Below the pieces are notes generated by a model, which did not search any database, had not been told where the DNA came from, and worked only from the letters and a program-made list of their open reading frames with translations. Below, piece by piece: positions 33,274 to 42,633 of a stretch of DNA of 64,000 bases. Location: contig JOHN01000011.1 in the NCBI GenBank assembly GCA_000719695.1, positions 62,001 through 126,000 on the forward strand, read 5' to 3'. The first letter of the stretch is position 1. Each line of letters opens with the position of its first letter. The stretch is from Streptomyces sp. NRRL F-6131 (GTDB taxonomy: Bacteria; Actinomycetota; Actinomycetes; Streptomycetales; Streptomycetaceae). A program made the position numbers and the translations under genes.

Positions 33274-34327
33274 TCACCGGACCGCGCGGACCAGCTCCCG
33301 GCCGAGGGTGAGCCGTTCGTCCGGATCGTCGGGCTGTCCGGTCACCGTGGTGGCGACCGCGAGATCGCGATCGGGCCGGTAGGCCATGACGACGCCCCAG
33401 ACGCCGCAGTGGCCCCACCATCGGCCCGGCCCCAGCGGAACCTCGTAGATCCCCATGCCGCGCCCCGCCGCGCCCCGTGCCTCGACGGGCGCCAGCATGG
33501 TCGCGAGCGTGGCGGGCCGTGCGAAGACCCGACCCCGGAACAGCGCCCGGACGAAGCCGGTGAGGTCGGACATCGTCGAGACCAGCCCGCCGCCGCCCCA
33601 GAGGTCGCAGGACGGATCGACGGTCAGCAGGTCGGTGCCCGCCACGTACTGGTGCGCGCGGTCCGCCCCCGCCCCGGGCGTGGGCTCCAGCGACTCCAGG
33701 TGGATCGAGTCGAGGCCCAGCTCCCCGAGCGGCAGCAGGGTCCGGTACGCGGCGGCCAGCGACCGCCCGGTGACCAGCTCCAGGACCTCGCCGAGGATCA
33801 CGTAGCCGGTGTCGGAGTAGTGGAACTCCTCGCCCGGTGGAGCCAGCGGGCGGCCGTGCTCGACCGCCCAGCGCACCTGGTCCAGGCGGCTCCACCGGCG
33901 CGCGGGATCGGCGAACGCCTCCGCGTCGTAGTCGGGGTCGCCGCCCCAGTCGTACAGCCCGGCGGTGTGCTGGAGGAGGTGGCGCAGGGTCGTCCGCGCC
34001 GGCTCGTAACCGCCCCCCGGTCAGTACGTCGAGGACGGCCTCGGAGGCCAGTGCGGAGACCGGTGCGCCCAGCCGCAGTTCACCGCGCTCGACCAGTCGC
34101 AGCACCGCGGCCGCCGTGAAGGTCTTGGTGACCGAGGCCACCCGGACGGCGGCCGTCGGGCGCAGTTCGCGCCCGGTGGCGGCCTCGGCGACACCGCTCG
34201 CACCGGCCCACTGCCGGTCCTCGTGGCGCACCGCGGCCAGCACGCCGGGTTGGGCGCGGTGCGCGCGGTGGTAGGCGCGAAGCGCGTCCGAGAGTCGTGC
34301 GGAACCGTCATTTCCGCTTAATCGCAC
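33274..34327 (-). pseudogene. Serine hydrolase / beta-lactamase-fold gene with frameshift
   Basis: Class C beta-lactamase/DD-peptidase family. The N-terminal part (from GTG 34327) contains ASVTKTF (SxxK nucleophile). After EAVLDVLTGG the frame shifts at a G-rich run near 34012-34021; the homologous reading resumes in another frame (TTLRHLLQHTAGLYDWGG) and continues through FHYSDTGY (Tyr motif) to the stop at 33274. One extra base explains it: either the gene is dead or there is a sequencing/assembly error in the G run. If intact, a function in cell-wall or beta-lactam ester/amide hydrolysis would be expected, and it borders the kamA operon. Confidence 0.75.
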
Positions 34328-34635
34328 ACACGTCACCCCCAGCGTCCGATCCGAAAGGCCTGCTCCGCAGGCCGGTTCGTCAATTCGACACCCCCGAGCA
34401 ACGGTGACCCGAAGCTCGACGCTCCGTGTCCGGATCACCCAGGCGTAATACTCGCATCCCCGACTCTGTCATGACAATGGTTCGGGGAGATCCATTCCAC
34501 CACTGCCTTCCGGCTCCCGCCCGCCAAGGTATGACGGAGGTAAAGCGCTCCTTTGTTCTTCCTGATTGTGGGAGCCGCTCATGATCGGAAATGGGCGCCG
34601 GCGGGACCGCGCTCCGCGGCCCGCCGGCGCGCGCG
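34328..34635. promoter_or_regulatory. Gene-free spacer with palindrome and terminator
   Basis: No believable gene. TGTCATGACA at 34467-34476 is a perfect 10-bp palindrome, possibly an operator. The right end holds the photolyase operon terminator (34595-34630). The left end must hold the promoter of the serine hydrolase. Confidence 0.4.
34595..34630 (-). terminator. Terminator of the photolyase operon
   Basis: GCGCCGGCGGG (34595-34605) pairs with CCCGCCGGCGC (34620-34630), an 11-bp stem, 6 bp beyond the photolyase stop. Confidence 0.75.
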
Positions 34636-35949
34636 TCAGGGACGCCCGTGGCGGAAGCGGGCGGTCAGGGTGTCGGGGTCGACGATCGGGGCCGGGTAGT
34701 CGTCGGTGAACAGCCAGGGGCGGTGGACGGAGGGGCCCGGGAGGTGGGCGAGTTCGGGGACCCAGCGGCGGACGTAGGCGCCGTCGGGGTCGTAACGGTC
34801 CGCCTGGCGCAGCGGGTTGAGGACCCGGTTCGGCCGGGTGTCGGTGCCCGTGCCGGCGACCCACTGCCAGTTGAGCTGGTTGTTGGCCACGTCGCCGTCG
34901 ACCAGCAGGGAGAGGAAGTGGGCGGCGCCGATCCGCCAGTCCAGGTAGAGGTTCTTGGCGAGGAAGCTCGCGGTCACCAGCCGGGCGCGGTTGTGCATCC
35001 AGCCCTCGTGGGCGAGTTGGCGCATCCCCGCGTCGACGATCGGGTAGCCGGTGCGACCCTGCCGCCAGGCCTCGGCCTCCGCCTCGTCGTGGTGCCAACG
35101 GTCGTCCCGGTCGCGGTAGTTGCGGCGCGCGGCGTCCGGTCGGGCGGCGAGCACCTGGTGGTGGAAGTCGCGCCAGACGAGCTGTCGGACGAAGGCCTGC
35201 GCGCCCGGGCCGTCGTGCCAAAGGGCGCGGGTGACCAGCTCCGTGGGGGAGAGGCAGCCGAAGTGCAGGTAGGGGGAGAGCCGGGAGGTGTCGTCCGCCG
35301 CGAGGTCGTCGTGGATGTCCGCGTAGGCGTCGACGTCCCACCGCCGCCACCGCGCCCTGGCCGCGCTCTCGCCTCCGGGCGGCAGGGCCGGGGAGGTCGC
35401 GCCGTCGACGAACAGGGTGTCGCTGCGCAGGCCGTCCGGGGTGCGGAGCTCGGCGGGAGCGCGCAGGAGGGTGCGCCGGGGCGTCTCCTGCCAGGCGCGC
35501 AGGTACGGGGTGAAGACCGCGTAGTGGTCGCGGCCGGCCGGGGTGATCCGGCCGGGCGGGACCACGGTCACGGAGGCGTCGTGGACGTGCAGGCGGTCGC
35601 CGAGGACCTTGCGCAGCAGGGCTTCGCGCCGGCGGGCGAAGGCGCTCGCCCCGGCCGCGACGTGCACCGTGGCGGCGCCGGTCTCGGCGGCGATCCGCGC
35701 CGTCTGCTCGGCGGCGTCGCCCCGGCGCACGGTCAGCCGGGAGCCGATCGCGCGCAGCGAGGCGTCCAGGTCGGCGAGGCAGTCCGCCAGGAACGCCTGC
35801 CGGTTGGGGGCGGCGAAGCCGGCGGCCTCGACGGCGGGGTCGGAGACGAACAGGGGGACGACCTGCTCGGCCGAGGTGCGCGCGGCGTGCAGCACGGGGT
35901 TGTCGTGCAGGCGCAGGTCCTGGGTGAACAGGGCGATCGATACGGTCAC
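34636..35949 (-). CDS. phr: Deoxyribodipyrimidine photo-lyase
   Basis: DNA photolyase of 437 residues, a usual length for class I CPD photolyases. Seen: ALFTQDLRLHDNP at the start (antenna domain), then the FAD-binding C-terminal half with RLSPYLHFGCLS, QLVWRDFHHQVL, GYPIVDAGMRQLAHEGWMHNRARL and DGDVANNQLNWQWVAGTG. It uses blue light to split pyrimidine dimers. The GTG at 35949 overlaps the upstream stop (GTGA). As last gene of the LitR-linked operon it is expected to be light- or singlet-oxygen-inducible. Confidence 0.95.
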   Translation of the reverse strand: MTVSIALFTQDLRLHDNPVLHAARTSAEQVVPLFVSDPAVEAAGFAAPNRQAFLADCLADLDASLRAIGSRLTVRRGDAAEQTARIAAETGAATVHVAAGASAFARRREALLRKVLGDRLHVHDASVTVVPPGRITPAGRDHYAVFTPYLRAWQETPRRTLLRAPAELRTPDGLRSDTLFVDGATSPALPPGGESAARARWRRWDVDAYADIHDDLAADDTSRLSPYLHFGCLSPTELVTRALWHDGPGAQAFVRQLVWRDFHHQVLAARPDAARRNYRDRDDRWHHDEAEAEAWRQGRTGYPIVDAGMRQLAHEGWMHNRARLVTASFLAKNLYLDWRIGAAHFLSLLVDGDVANNQLNWQWVAGTGTDTRPNRVLNPLRQADRYDPDGAYVRRWVPELAHLPGPSVHRPWLFTDDYPAPIVDPDTLTARFRHGRP

Positions 35950-36830
35950 GGGTCGGGCCTCGCAGGTGGTGCGGTCGGGGATGTCGGAGCTGTCGGGGAC
36001 GTCGGGGACGTCGGGCGGGTGGGTGGTGCCGGGCGGCGGCGCGGCGGGAGGGGCAGGAAGCCGCTGGTGCGGGCCGCGTAGTCGGCCCAGCCGGGCCGGC
36101 GCGCGCCCAGGTGCCGCTCCAGCATCGGCTTGCCGCTGCCGAACGCCAGCAGCCAGGTCATCAGGAGCGGGCTGAGCACGAACGCCCAGCCGAGGGCGGT
36201 GTCGGCGACGAGCAGGAACAGGCCCCACCACACACAGGCGTCGCCGAAGTAGTTGGGGTGGCGGGTGTACCGCCACAGACCGCGGTCCATGATCCGGCCC
36301 CGGTTGGCGGGGTCGGCCTTGAACCGGGCGAGCTGGTGGTCCCCGACCGCCTCGAAGAACAGGCCGACCGCCCACAGTCCGGTGCCCGCCACGGCGAGCG
36401 CCCCGGGCGGGCCGGGAAGGTACTGGGCGGCCTGGACGGGCAGCGAGACGAACCACACCAGGCCCGCCTGGAGCAGGTAGACGATCCGCAGCGCGTACCG
36501 GGTGCGGGCCGCGCCCTCGGGAGCGCGGGCGAGCATCCGGGCGTACCGCGGATCCTCGGGGGCACCGCGGGAGCGCCACCAGATGTGCGCGGACAGCCGC
36601 AGGCCCCAGACCGTGACCAGCACGGTCGCCGGCAGCCGCCGGCCCGGATCGCCGTGGCCGGCCGAGAGGGCGAGACCGACGAGCGCCACGGCGGTGAACG
36701 CCAGCCCCCAGGCGACGTCCACGCCGCGGTGGCGCCCGGTCCGCACCCCGACGGCGAACGCGGCGAGCAGGACGGCCAGGGCGACGGCGGCGGTGACCGC
36801 GAGGTTGAGGCCGAAGGCGCCGGCGTTCAC
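35946..36830 (-). CDS. DUF1295 integral membrane protein
   Basis: Protein of 294 residues with 6-7 membrane helices and the DUF1295 / steroid-reductase-like C-terminus: GLWRYTRHPNYFGDACVWWG near residue 200 and GKPMLERHLGARRPGW. This family is related to membrane-bound isoprenylcysteine methyltransferases and sterol reductases that bind NADPH or SAM. The C-terminal tail is a PTSPT repeat. The GTG at 36830 overlaps the Cfa stop (GTGA). In this operon type it accompanies Cfa and DUF1365 proteins and probably modifies fatty acyl chains. Confidence 0.85.
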   Translation of the reverse strand: MNAGAFGLNLAVTAAVALAVLLAAFAVGVRTGRHRGVDVAWGLAFTAVALVGLALSAGHGDPGRRLPATVLVTVWGLRLSAHIWWRSRGAPEDPRYARMLARAPEGAARTRYALRIVYLLQAGLVWFVSLPVQAAQYLPGPPGALAVAGTGLWAVGLFFEAVGDHQLARFKADPANRGRIMDRGLWRYTRHPNYFGDACVWWGLFLLVADTALGWAFVLSPLLMTWLLAFGSGKPMLERHLGARRPGWADYAARTSGFLPLPPRRRPAPPTRPTSPTSPTAPTSPTAPPARPDP

Positions 36831-38188
36831 GGTCGCGTCCGGTTCCGGGCCGCCGGGCCGGCCAGGCGCACCGGGTCCGCCGGGCCCGGGATGTCGGAAG
36901 CGGCCCGGCCCTCGCCCTCCCGGGTCAGCAGCACCTGCCGGACGTCCAGGTACCCGGAGCGGAATCCGGCCTCGGAGTAGGCGAGGTACAGCTCCCAGGT
37001 GCGCCGGAACACCTCGTCGAAGCCGAGGGCCGCGACCTGCGCCGACCGTTCGGTGAAGCGCTCGCGCCACAGCCGCAGGGTCTCGGCGTAGTGCGGCCCG
37101 AACGCGTCGACGCGGGCCACCCGCAGGCGGGTGTGCCGGGCGGCGGTCTCCGCGACGGCCCGCACGGAGGGGATGAGCCCGCCGGGGAAGATGTACTTGA
37201 GGATCCAGGTGTAGGTGCGGCTGGCGGCGAGCATCCGGTCGTGCGGCATGGTGATCGCCTGCAGGGCGACCCGGCCGCCGGGGACCAGTACGCGGTCCAG
37301 GGTCGCGAAGTACTCCGGCCAGAACGGCCGGCCCACCGCCTCGATCATCTCCACGCTGACCACGGCGTCGTACGCGCCCTCGACGGCGCGGTAGTCGCAC
37401 AGCCGCACCTCGGCCCGGCCGTCCAGCCCGGCGTCGGCGATCCGGCGGCGGGCGAGGGCGAGTTGCTCCGCGGAGAGGGTGAGGCTGACCACGTGGGCGC
37501 CGCGGGCGGCGGCCCGTACCGCGAGTTCGCCCCAGCCGGTGCCGATCTCCAGCAGCCGGGTGCCGGCGCGGACCCGGGCCAGGTCCAGCAGGCGGTCGAT
37601 CTTGCGGTGCTGGGCGGCCGGCAGCTCCGCCGGGCTCGCCACCGGCGTCCGCCCCGGACCCGTCGGGAAGAGCGCCGATGAGTACGTCATCGTCGGGTCG
37701 AGGAACAGCGCGAACAGCTCGTTGGACAGGTCGTAGTGGCGGCGGATGTTGCGCCGCGCGTTGGCGGCGGTGGACAGCTCCTCCGCCGGCGGGCGCCGGA
37801 CGTAGAACGGCCGCAGCCACCGGGTGCCGGCCGGCACCAGCGTCCCGGGGGCGGTGGCCAGTTCGGTGAGCAGCGGGACCAGGTCGGGACTGTCCCAGTC
37901 ACCGGCCTGGTAGGCCTCGCCGAAGCCGATCAGACCGCCCTCGCCGACCCGGTGCAGGAAGTGCTCGGGCCGACGCAGCCGCAGGACGGGCGCGCCGGGC
38001 GGCGCCGGCCGCAGCGCGCGGCCGCCGGGGAGTTCGACGCGCAGGCCGCGCCGGGCGGCCACCCGGTGCAGCAGCCGCCCGGCAACGGCGGCGCGCAGCG
38101 GTGCGTGCGGCACCCGGGCGACGTCCGGCCAGCGGGCGGGGTCGACGCCGGGCACCGGCCGGGCCCCCGGGGAGGCCGTGGTCGTCAT
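36827..38188 (-). CDS. Cyclopropane-fatty-acid synthase-type methyltransferase
   Basis: Protein of 453 residues in the Cfa/mycolic acid methyltransferase family. Seen: GFGEAYQAGDWDSPDL (N-terminal phospholipid-binding region), HYDLSNELFALFLDPTMTYS, SAM motif I LLEIGTGWGELAVRAA near residue 203, and VSVEMIEAVG. It transfers a methyl(ene) group from SAM to unsaturated phospholipid chains. Related Cfa-like genes in singlet-oxygen operons of other bacteria act in furan or methylated fatty-acid formation, so a methyl-branched product rather than a cyclopropane is possible. ATG 38188 overlaps the DUF1365 stop. Confidence 0.88.
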   Translation of the reverse strand: MTTTASPGARPVPGVDPARWPDVARVPHAPLRAAVAGRLLHRVAARRGLRVELPGGRALRPAPPGAPVLRLRRPEHFLHRVGEGGLIGFGEAYQAGDWDSPDLVPLLTELATAPGTLVPAGTRWLRPFYVRRPPAEELSTAANARRNIRRHYDLSNELFALFLDPTMTYSSALFPTGPGRTPVASPAELPAAQHRKIDRLLDLARVRAGTRLLEIGTGWGELAVRAAARGAHVVSLTLSAEQLALARRRIADAGLDGRAEVRLCDYRAVEGAYDAVVSVEMIEAVGRPFWPEYFATLDRVLVPGGRVALQAITMPHDRMLAASRTYTWILKYIFPGGLIPSVRAVAETAARHTRLRVARVDAFGPHYAETLRLWRERFTERSAQVAALGFDEVFRRTWELYLAYSEAGFRSGYLDVRQVLLTREGEGRAASDIPGPADPVRLAGPAARNRTRP

Positions 38189-39069
38189 GGGGTGGGCACC
38201 TCTTCCGTGGGCTCTTCCGTGGGCGCGGGGCGGTCCGTCGGCCCGGCGGCGCGGTCGGCGCGCCCGGGCGGGCCGGCGGCCGGGTGGCGGACCGGCCGGT
38301 CGGCGGGGCGGGGGTGGACGGGCAAGCCGCCGAGCCACAGGCGTATCCCCCGGTAGCGGATGTGCAAACTGACCGCCCAGGTCGCGAACGGGTGGGTGAG
38401 GGCGGCGCGCAGCAGGGCGGCGGGGCCGGCCGGTCGCGCGGTGCCGCGAACGGTGGCGGTGAAGGCCCGGCCGCCCGGGCGGTCCAGGTGGACGGCCAGG
38501 CGGAGCCGCTCGTCCGGCTCCGGCAGCACCATCCGGTAGTGGCCGTCGACCGGGAAGAACGGTGAGACGTAGAAGTCCTTGGGCGTCTCGCCGCGCCCCC
38601 CGGGACCGGGTGGCAGCAGGTAGCGGTGCCGGCCGCCGTAGGTGTTGTGCACCTCGGCGACGGTGCACAGCGGACGACCGGCCGCGTCGCGGCACCAGTA
38701 CACGGTCAGCGGGTTGAACACGTGCCCGAGCGAGCGGGCCTGGGTCAGCATCAGCACCCGCCCGTCGCCGAGCCGGACGCCGCGGTCGGCGAGGAAGCGC
38801 TCCAGGGACCGCCGGATCGTCGAGGCCTCGCCGGCGGGCCCCGTGCCGTGGTCGGCGGCCCGGAACCGGGCCAGCGGCCGCAGCGGCCGCGGCACGGGCG
38901 GGAGGTGGTCGAGGTCGACCAGCCACAGGTAGCCGCGGTGCTGGAAGGCGCGCCGCCGGGGCGCGGTGCGCACATGGGTGGTGCGGGTGTCGTAGAGGAC
39001 CGCGCCCCAGGGCCCGGGCAGGGTGCTGCGCCCGGGCGGGGTGGTGGTCACGGGCGGGGTGGTGGTCAC
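38185..39069 (-). CDS. DUF1365 protein
   Basis: Protein of 294 residues with DUF1365 hallmarks: LYDTRTTHVRTAPRRRAFQHRGY near the start, LTQARSLGHVFNPLTVYWC and VHNTYGGRHRYLL. Its biochemical role is not firmly known; the family is nearly always next to a Cfa-like enzyme and an FAD oxidoreductase, as here. A Pro/Ala/Thr tail ends the protein. The GTG at 39069 overlaps the upstream stop; a second in-frame GTG lies 18 nt later. Confidence 0.85.
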   Translation of the reverse strand: MTTTPPVTTTPPGRSTLPGPWGAVLYDTRTTHVRTAPRRRAFQHRGYLWLVDLDHLPPVPRPLRPLARFRAADHGTGPAGEASTIRRSLERFLADRGVRLGDGRVLMLTQARSLGHVFNPLTVYWCRDAAGRPLCTVAEVHNTYGGRHRYLLPPGPGGRGETPKDFYVSPFFPVDGHYRMVLPEPDERLRLAVHLDRPGGRAFTATVRGTARPAGPAALLRAALTHPFATWAVSLHIRYRGIRLWLGGLPVHPRPADRPVRHPAAGPPGRADRAAGPTDRPAPTEEPTEEVPTP

Positions 39070-40391
39070 GGTGCTCCCACCCCCAGCAGGGAGTGCGCCG
39101 CCTGGACGCCGGAGCGGCAGCCGTCCTCGTGGAAGCCCCAGCCGTGGTAGGCGCCGGCGAACGCCGTCCGCCCGGTGGTGAGTTCGGGCAGCCGGCGCTG
39201 CGCGGCGACCGTGCGCGCCGTGTAGATCGGGTGCTCGTAGACGGTGCGGGAGAGGACGAGGCGGTCGGGGACCGGGTGCTGGCGGTCCTCGTTGAGGGTG
39301 ACCAGGTAGTCCTCGGCGGTGTCCAGGCGCAGCAGCCGGTTGAGGTGGTAGCTGACCCCCACCCGGTCCGAGGACGCGGTGCAGTGCGGCATCCGGTAGT
39401 TCCAGGAGCCGCGGGCCCGGCGGGCGACGGGCAGCACGGAGGGATCGCGGTGCAGCACGGTCGGGTTGCGCGAGTAGGCGAACGCGCCGAGCACCTCCAG
39501 CTCGGTGTCGGTCGGGTCGGCCAGCAGTTGCAGCGCCTGGTCGGCGTGGGTGGCGATGACCACCGCGTCCGCCCGGCTGTGCAGGCCGTTCCCGGAGACC
39601 ACGGTGACGCCGTTCCGGTGCCGGCGCACCGAACGGACGGGGGCGGAGCGGCGGACGGCGGTGAGCCGCTCGGCGATCCGCTCGACGTAGGTGCGCGAGC
39701 CGCCGACGACGGTGCGCCAGGTCGGCGAACCGGTCACCGAGAGCATGCCGTGGTTGTCCAGGAACGCGAACAGGTAGCGCGCCGGGTAGTCGCCCGCCAG
39801 ATCGGGGGCGCAGGACCACACGGCGGAGACCATCGGCGTCATGAAGTGGCTGACGAAGTAAGGCGAGAAGCCCTCGGCGGCGAGGAAGTCGCGCAGCCCG
39901 GGGTCGCCCGCCGCCGGATCGGCGAGCAGACGGCGGGCGCGCCGGTGGAAGCGGGGCACCTCGGCGAGCATCCGCAGGTACCGGCCGCGGGCCAGGGTGC
40001 CGGGCCGGGCGAACAGTCCGGCGGGTCCCCGCGCGCCCGCGTACTCCAGACCGCACCCGTCGCACCGCACCGACAGGCTCATCGCGCAGGCCCGGGTGCG
40101 GATGCCCAGCTCCTCGAACAGCCGGACCAGGTGCGGGTAGGTCCGCTCGTTGTGGACCAGGAACCCGGTGTCCAGGGCCAGCATCCGGCCGTCGGCCCCG
40201 GTGGCGTCCTGGGTGTGGGCGTGGCCGCCGAGCCGGGCGTCGGCCTCGAACAGTTCTACCTCCGCCCCGGCCCGGGACAGCTCGTGGGCCGCGGTGAGAC
40301 CGGCCACTCCGGCGCCCACCACCGCGACCCGGCGCACCCGGGCGCCGCCGGGGATCCGGACGACCGGCCTGGTGGACACGGACATCGACAC
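39066..40391 (-). CDS. FAD-dependent amine-oxidase-like oxidoreductase
   Basis: Protein of 441 residues with an N-terminal dinucleotide-binding motif VAVVGAGVAGLTAAHEL and ARLGGHAHT, typical of the flavin amine oxidase/phytoene-desaturase-like group that pairs with DUF1365 and Cfa genes. Two Cys in RCDGCGLEYAG are unusual. It probably introduces or shifts a double bond in a lipid chain. The GTG at 40391 is preferred because GAGGAGGGG lies 5-8 nt upstream; ATG 40385 is an alternative. Confidence 0.88.
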   Translation of the reverse strand: MSMSVSTRPVVRIPGGARVRRVAVVGAGVAGLTAAHELSRAGAEVELFEADARLGGHAHTQDATGADGRMLALDTGFLVHNERTYPHLVRLFEELGIRTRACAMSLSVRCDGCGLEYAGARGPAGLFARPGTLARGRYLRMLAEVPRFHRRARRLLADPAAGDPGLRDFLAAEGFSPYFVSHFMTPMVSAVWSCAPDLAGDYPARYLFAFLDNHGMLSVTGSPTWRTVVGGSRTYVERIAERLTAVRRSAPVRSVRRHRNGVTVVSGNGLHSRADAVVIATHADQALQLLADPTDTELEVLGAFAYSRNPTVLHRDPSVLPVARRARGSWNYRMPHCTASSDRVGVSYHLNRLLRLDTAEDYLVTLNEDRQHPVPDRLVLSRTVYEHPIYTARTVAAQRRLPELTTGRTAFAGAYHGWGFHEDGCRSGVQAAHSLLGVGAP

Positions 40392-40552
40392 TGAGGCCCC
40401 TCCTCACAGGGCCGCACCGCGGCCCGCTCTCTCGCTGCACCGACCCTTCGGAGCCGCAGGGGATCCGGATTGGGCCGGCGGCCGACGGTGTCCCGGTGGC
40501 TCTCCGGCGGGCGGGCTGTCGGGCGGGCTGTCGACGCCGCGAGGGGCGGGCG

Positions 40553-41620
40553 TCAGCCCGTGACCGCCTGCTCCAGCAGGTCGACCGCGGAGGCGAGGGT
40601 GCGCGGTGTCGCGGCCTCGGCCGGCGGCCGGGTCCGACCCCAGCCGGGACCGGCGGCGACCACCGTCGCCCCGCGGCGGGAGCCGCGCGGACCCCACAGG
40701 CCGGCGCCCACCTGCCGCACCAGCGCGCGGTCCGCCGTCTGCTGGTCCTGCGACCAGATCATCACGGCGCCCGGCCCCAGCCGGTGGACGGCGTCGAGCA
40801 GCGCCCGGGGCGGGACGGCCGCGCCCAGCATCCGGAACGGCAGGCCGCGTTCGGTCAGCGCCGCCGCGGTGGCCTCCAGCGGCAGGGTGTGCTGCTCCCC
40901 GGGCGTCGCCGCCAGGAGGACGGTCCGTACCGGCCGGGTCCGGACGGTCGTCACGGCCACACTGCGCAGCACGCTGGAGACGTGCCAGGACAGCATGTGC
41001 TCGACCTCGACGTACTGTTCGCCGTCCACCGCCCACTTGCGTCCCGCGGCCCGCAGGGCGGGCATCATGACCTCCGTCCAGGCCTCGATCACGCCGAGCC
41101 GTTCGACGGCCTCGCGCAGGATCCCGGTGACCTCCGGGGCGTCCAGCCGCACCGCGGCCCGGGCCAGGCCGCGGCACTCGGGGCGCACCGCGCCGACCCG
41201 CAGGGTCCGGCTGCCGCCCGGGCCGCGCCCCGCCGCGCCGGCGTCCTGCCCGGCGTCCTGCTCGTCGCCCTCGGGACCGTCGTCCTCGGGACCGTCGCCC
41301 TCGGGACCTTCGTCCTGGCCGTCGTCCGTCGCGCGGCGGTGCGCGGGCGGCAGGCCGGCCCGGTCCTCCGCCCGGCGCCCGGCCAGCGCCGCGCGGGCGG
41401 CCTCGCCCGGCGGCACACCGCGCGCCGTCAGCCGGCACATCGCCTCCAGGACGGCGATGTCCTGCGGACTCCACCGGCGGTGCCGCCCGGCGCGGCGGTC
41501 GGCGGGGCCGATGCCGTAACGGCGTTCCCACGAACGGACCGTCGTCGGCGACACCCCCAGACGCCGGGCGACGCCCCCGGTGGGCAGACCCACGTCCTCG
41601 ACGGTGTCCGGCGTCACCAT
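40553..41620 (-). CDS. litR: MerR-type regulator with B12-binding domain, LitR/CarH photoreceptor family
   Basis: Protein of 355 residues. Residues 10-75 are a MerR winged helix (GVARRLGVSPTTVRSWERRYG). After a Gly/Asp-rich linker the C-terminal half is a helix-bundle plus cobalamin-binding domain. A Trp is followed by EH after 10 residues (WAVDGEQYVEVEH), close to the W-x9-EH light-sensing motif of CarH. EQHTLP corresponds to the E/D-x-H-x-x-G motif that gives the lower His ligand, here with Pro for Gly. Such proteins repress in the dark with adenosylcobalamin and release DNA in light. It overlaps the small membrane protein by 7 nt and sits within the operon it probably controls. Confidence 0.82.
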   Translation of the reverse strand: MVTPDTVEDVGLPTGGVARRLGVSPTTVRSWERRYGIGPADRRAGRHRRWSPQDIAVLEAMCRLTARGVPPGEAARAALAGRRAEDRAGLPPAHRRATDDGQDEGPEGDGPEDDGPEGDEQDAGQDAGAAGRGPGGSRTLRVGAVRPECRGLARAAVRLDAPEVTGILREAVERLGVIEAWTEVMMPALRAAGRKWAVDGEQYVEVEHMLSWHVSSVLRSVAVTTVRTRPVRTVLLAATPGEQHTLPLEATAAALTERGLPFRMLGAAVPPRALLDAVHRLGPGAVMIWSQDQQTADRALVRQVGAGLWGPRGSRRGATVVAAGPGWGRTRPPAEAATPRTLASAVDLLEQAVTG

Positions 41621-41832
41621 CCCCCGATCCTCGCGATGGCGAAGCCCACACAGCCCACCACCAGGACGGCGATCACGAGCAGGGGGACCCAGCCGGGCCA
41701 GGCCGTGTGCAGTTCGGGCGCCTCCGGCGTCGAGATCCCGGCGCAGGTCGACGCCTCGCACTCGGGCGTCTCGGTGGGCGGGTACGCGGGCACTGGTCGC
41801 TCGGGCGGGGCGAGCGGTCGGTCGAGAGCCAT
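41614..41832 (-). CDS. Small membrane protein
   Basis: Protein of 72 residues: a Pro/Glu-rich hydrophilic N-terminus with two Cys (PECEASTC) and one C-terminal membrane helix (WVPLLVIAVLVVGCVGFAIA). The ATG at 41832 has GGGAGGA 5 nt upstream. It overlaps the litR start by 7 nt. I know no function; the location suggests a partner or tuner of the light-response system. Confidence 0.75.
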   Translation of the reverse strand: MALDRPLAPPERPVPAYPPTETPECEASTCAGISTPEAPELHTAWPGWVPLLVIAVLVVGCVGFAIARIGGW

Positions 41833-41883
41833 GATGTCCTCCCGCGGATCGGGGATGGTCCGGGCGTGTTCCCGGCTGGGTGG

Positions 41884-42633
41884 TCAGGCCTGTTGCTGGG
41901 CGCCGGAGCTGCCGACGCCGTTCCCGACGCCGATCGGCGCTCCCATGATCGCGGCCGCCGCGCCGGGTTCGGGCGCGAACGCGGTCCGCAGGCGACGCAG
42001 GCCGTCGCGGATCCGCGTCTTGACGGTGCCGAGCGGTACGCCCAGCCGACGCGCGATCTCCTGGTGGGTATACCCGCCGTAGTAGGCCAGCACCACGGCC
42101 TCGCGCTGCGCCGCGCTCAGGCCCGTGAGCGCGGACCGCACCCGCGAGCGGTCCAGCGCCCGCACCACCTGCTCGTCCGGCGGGTCGTCCAGCGGGTCGC
42201 GCGCCGCCGGCTCCAGTGCGGCGGTGCGCCGCTCCCGTTCGGCGGCCGCCCGGGCGGAGCGCACCCGGTCCACGGCGCGGTGGTGCGCGATGGTCAGCAC
42301 CCAGGTCATCACCGTGCCGCGCTCGGGCCGGTAGGCCGCGGCGGTGCGCCACACCTCCAGCAGGACCTCCTGGGCGACCTCCTCGGCGTGCACCGGGCTC
42401 TGCAGGGTCCGCAGCGCGATGCCGTACACGGGCCCGGCCAGCGTGCGGTACAGCAGCTCGAACGCTGCGTCGTCGCCCCCGGCCGAGCGGGTCAGCAGAC
42501 GGCGCAGCTCCTCGGCCGTCGCCCCGGCGGGCGATGGCACCTCGGCAAGCTCGGCGTCCTGCACCTCGGCACGCTCGGCGTCCCGCACCTCGTCACGCAC
42601 GGCGTCATCACGTGTCTGCGTTCGCGAAGTCAC
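41884..42633 (-). CDS. ECF sigma factor
   Basis: Protein of 249 residues of the extracytoplasmic-function sigma-70 class. Region 2: AEEVAQEVLLEVWRTA and GTVMTWVLTIAHHRAVDRVR. Region 4: GYTHQEIARRLGVPLGTVKTR helix-turn-helix. The N-terminal 40 residues contain repeated acidic units (RDEVRDAERAEVQDAE). No anti-sigma gene lies next to it, unlike most ECF factors. It resembles the sigma factor of LitR-linked operons in streptomycetes (LitS type) and probably transcribes the lipid and photolyase genes. The GTG at 42633 is assigned by open frame. Confidence 0.85.
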   Translation of the reverse strand: MTSRTQTRDDAVRDEVRDAERAEVQDAELAEVPSPAGATAEELRRLLTRSAGGDDAAFELLYRTLAGPVYGIALRTLQSPVHAEEVAQEVLLEVWRTAAAYRPERGTVMTWVLTIAHHRAVDRVRSARAAAERERRTAALEPAARDPLDDPPDEQVVRALDRSRVRSALTGLSAAQREAVVLAYYGGYTHQEIARRLGVPLGTVKTRIRDGLRRLRTAFAPEPGAAAAIMGAPIGVGNGVGSSGAQQQA

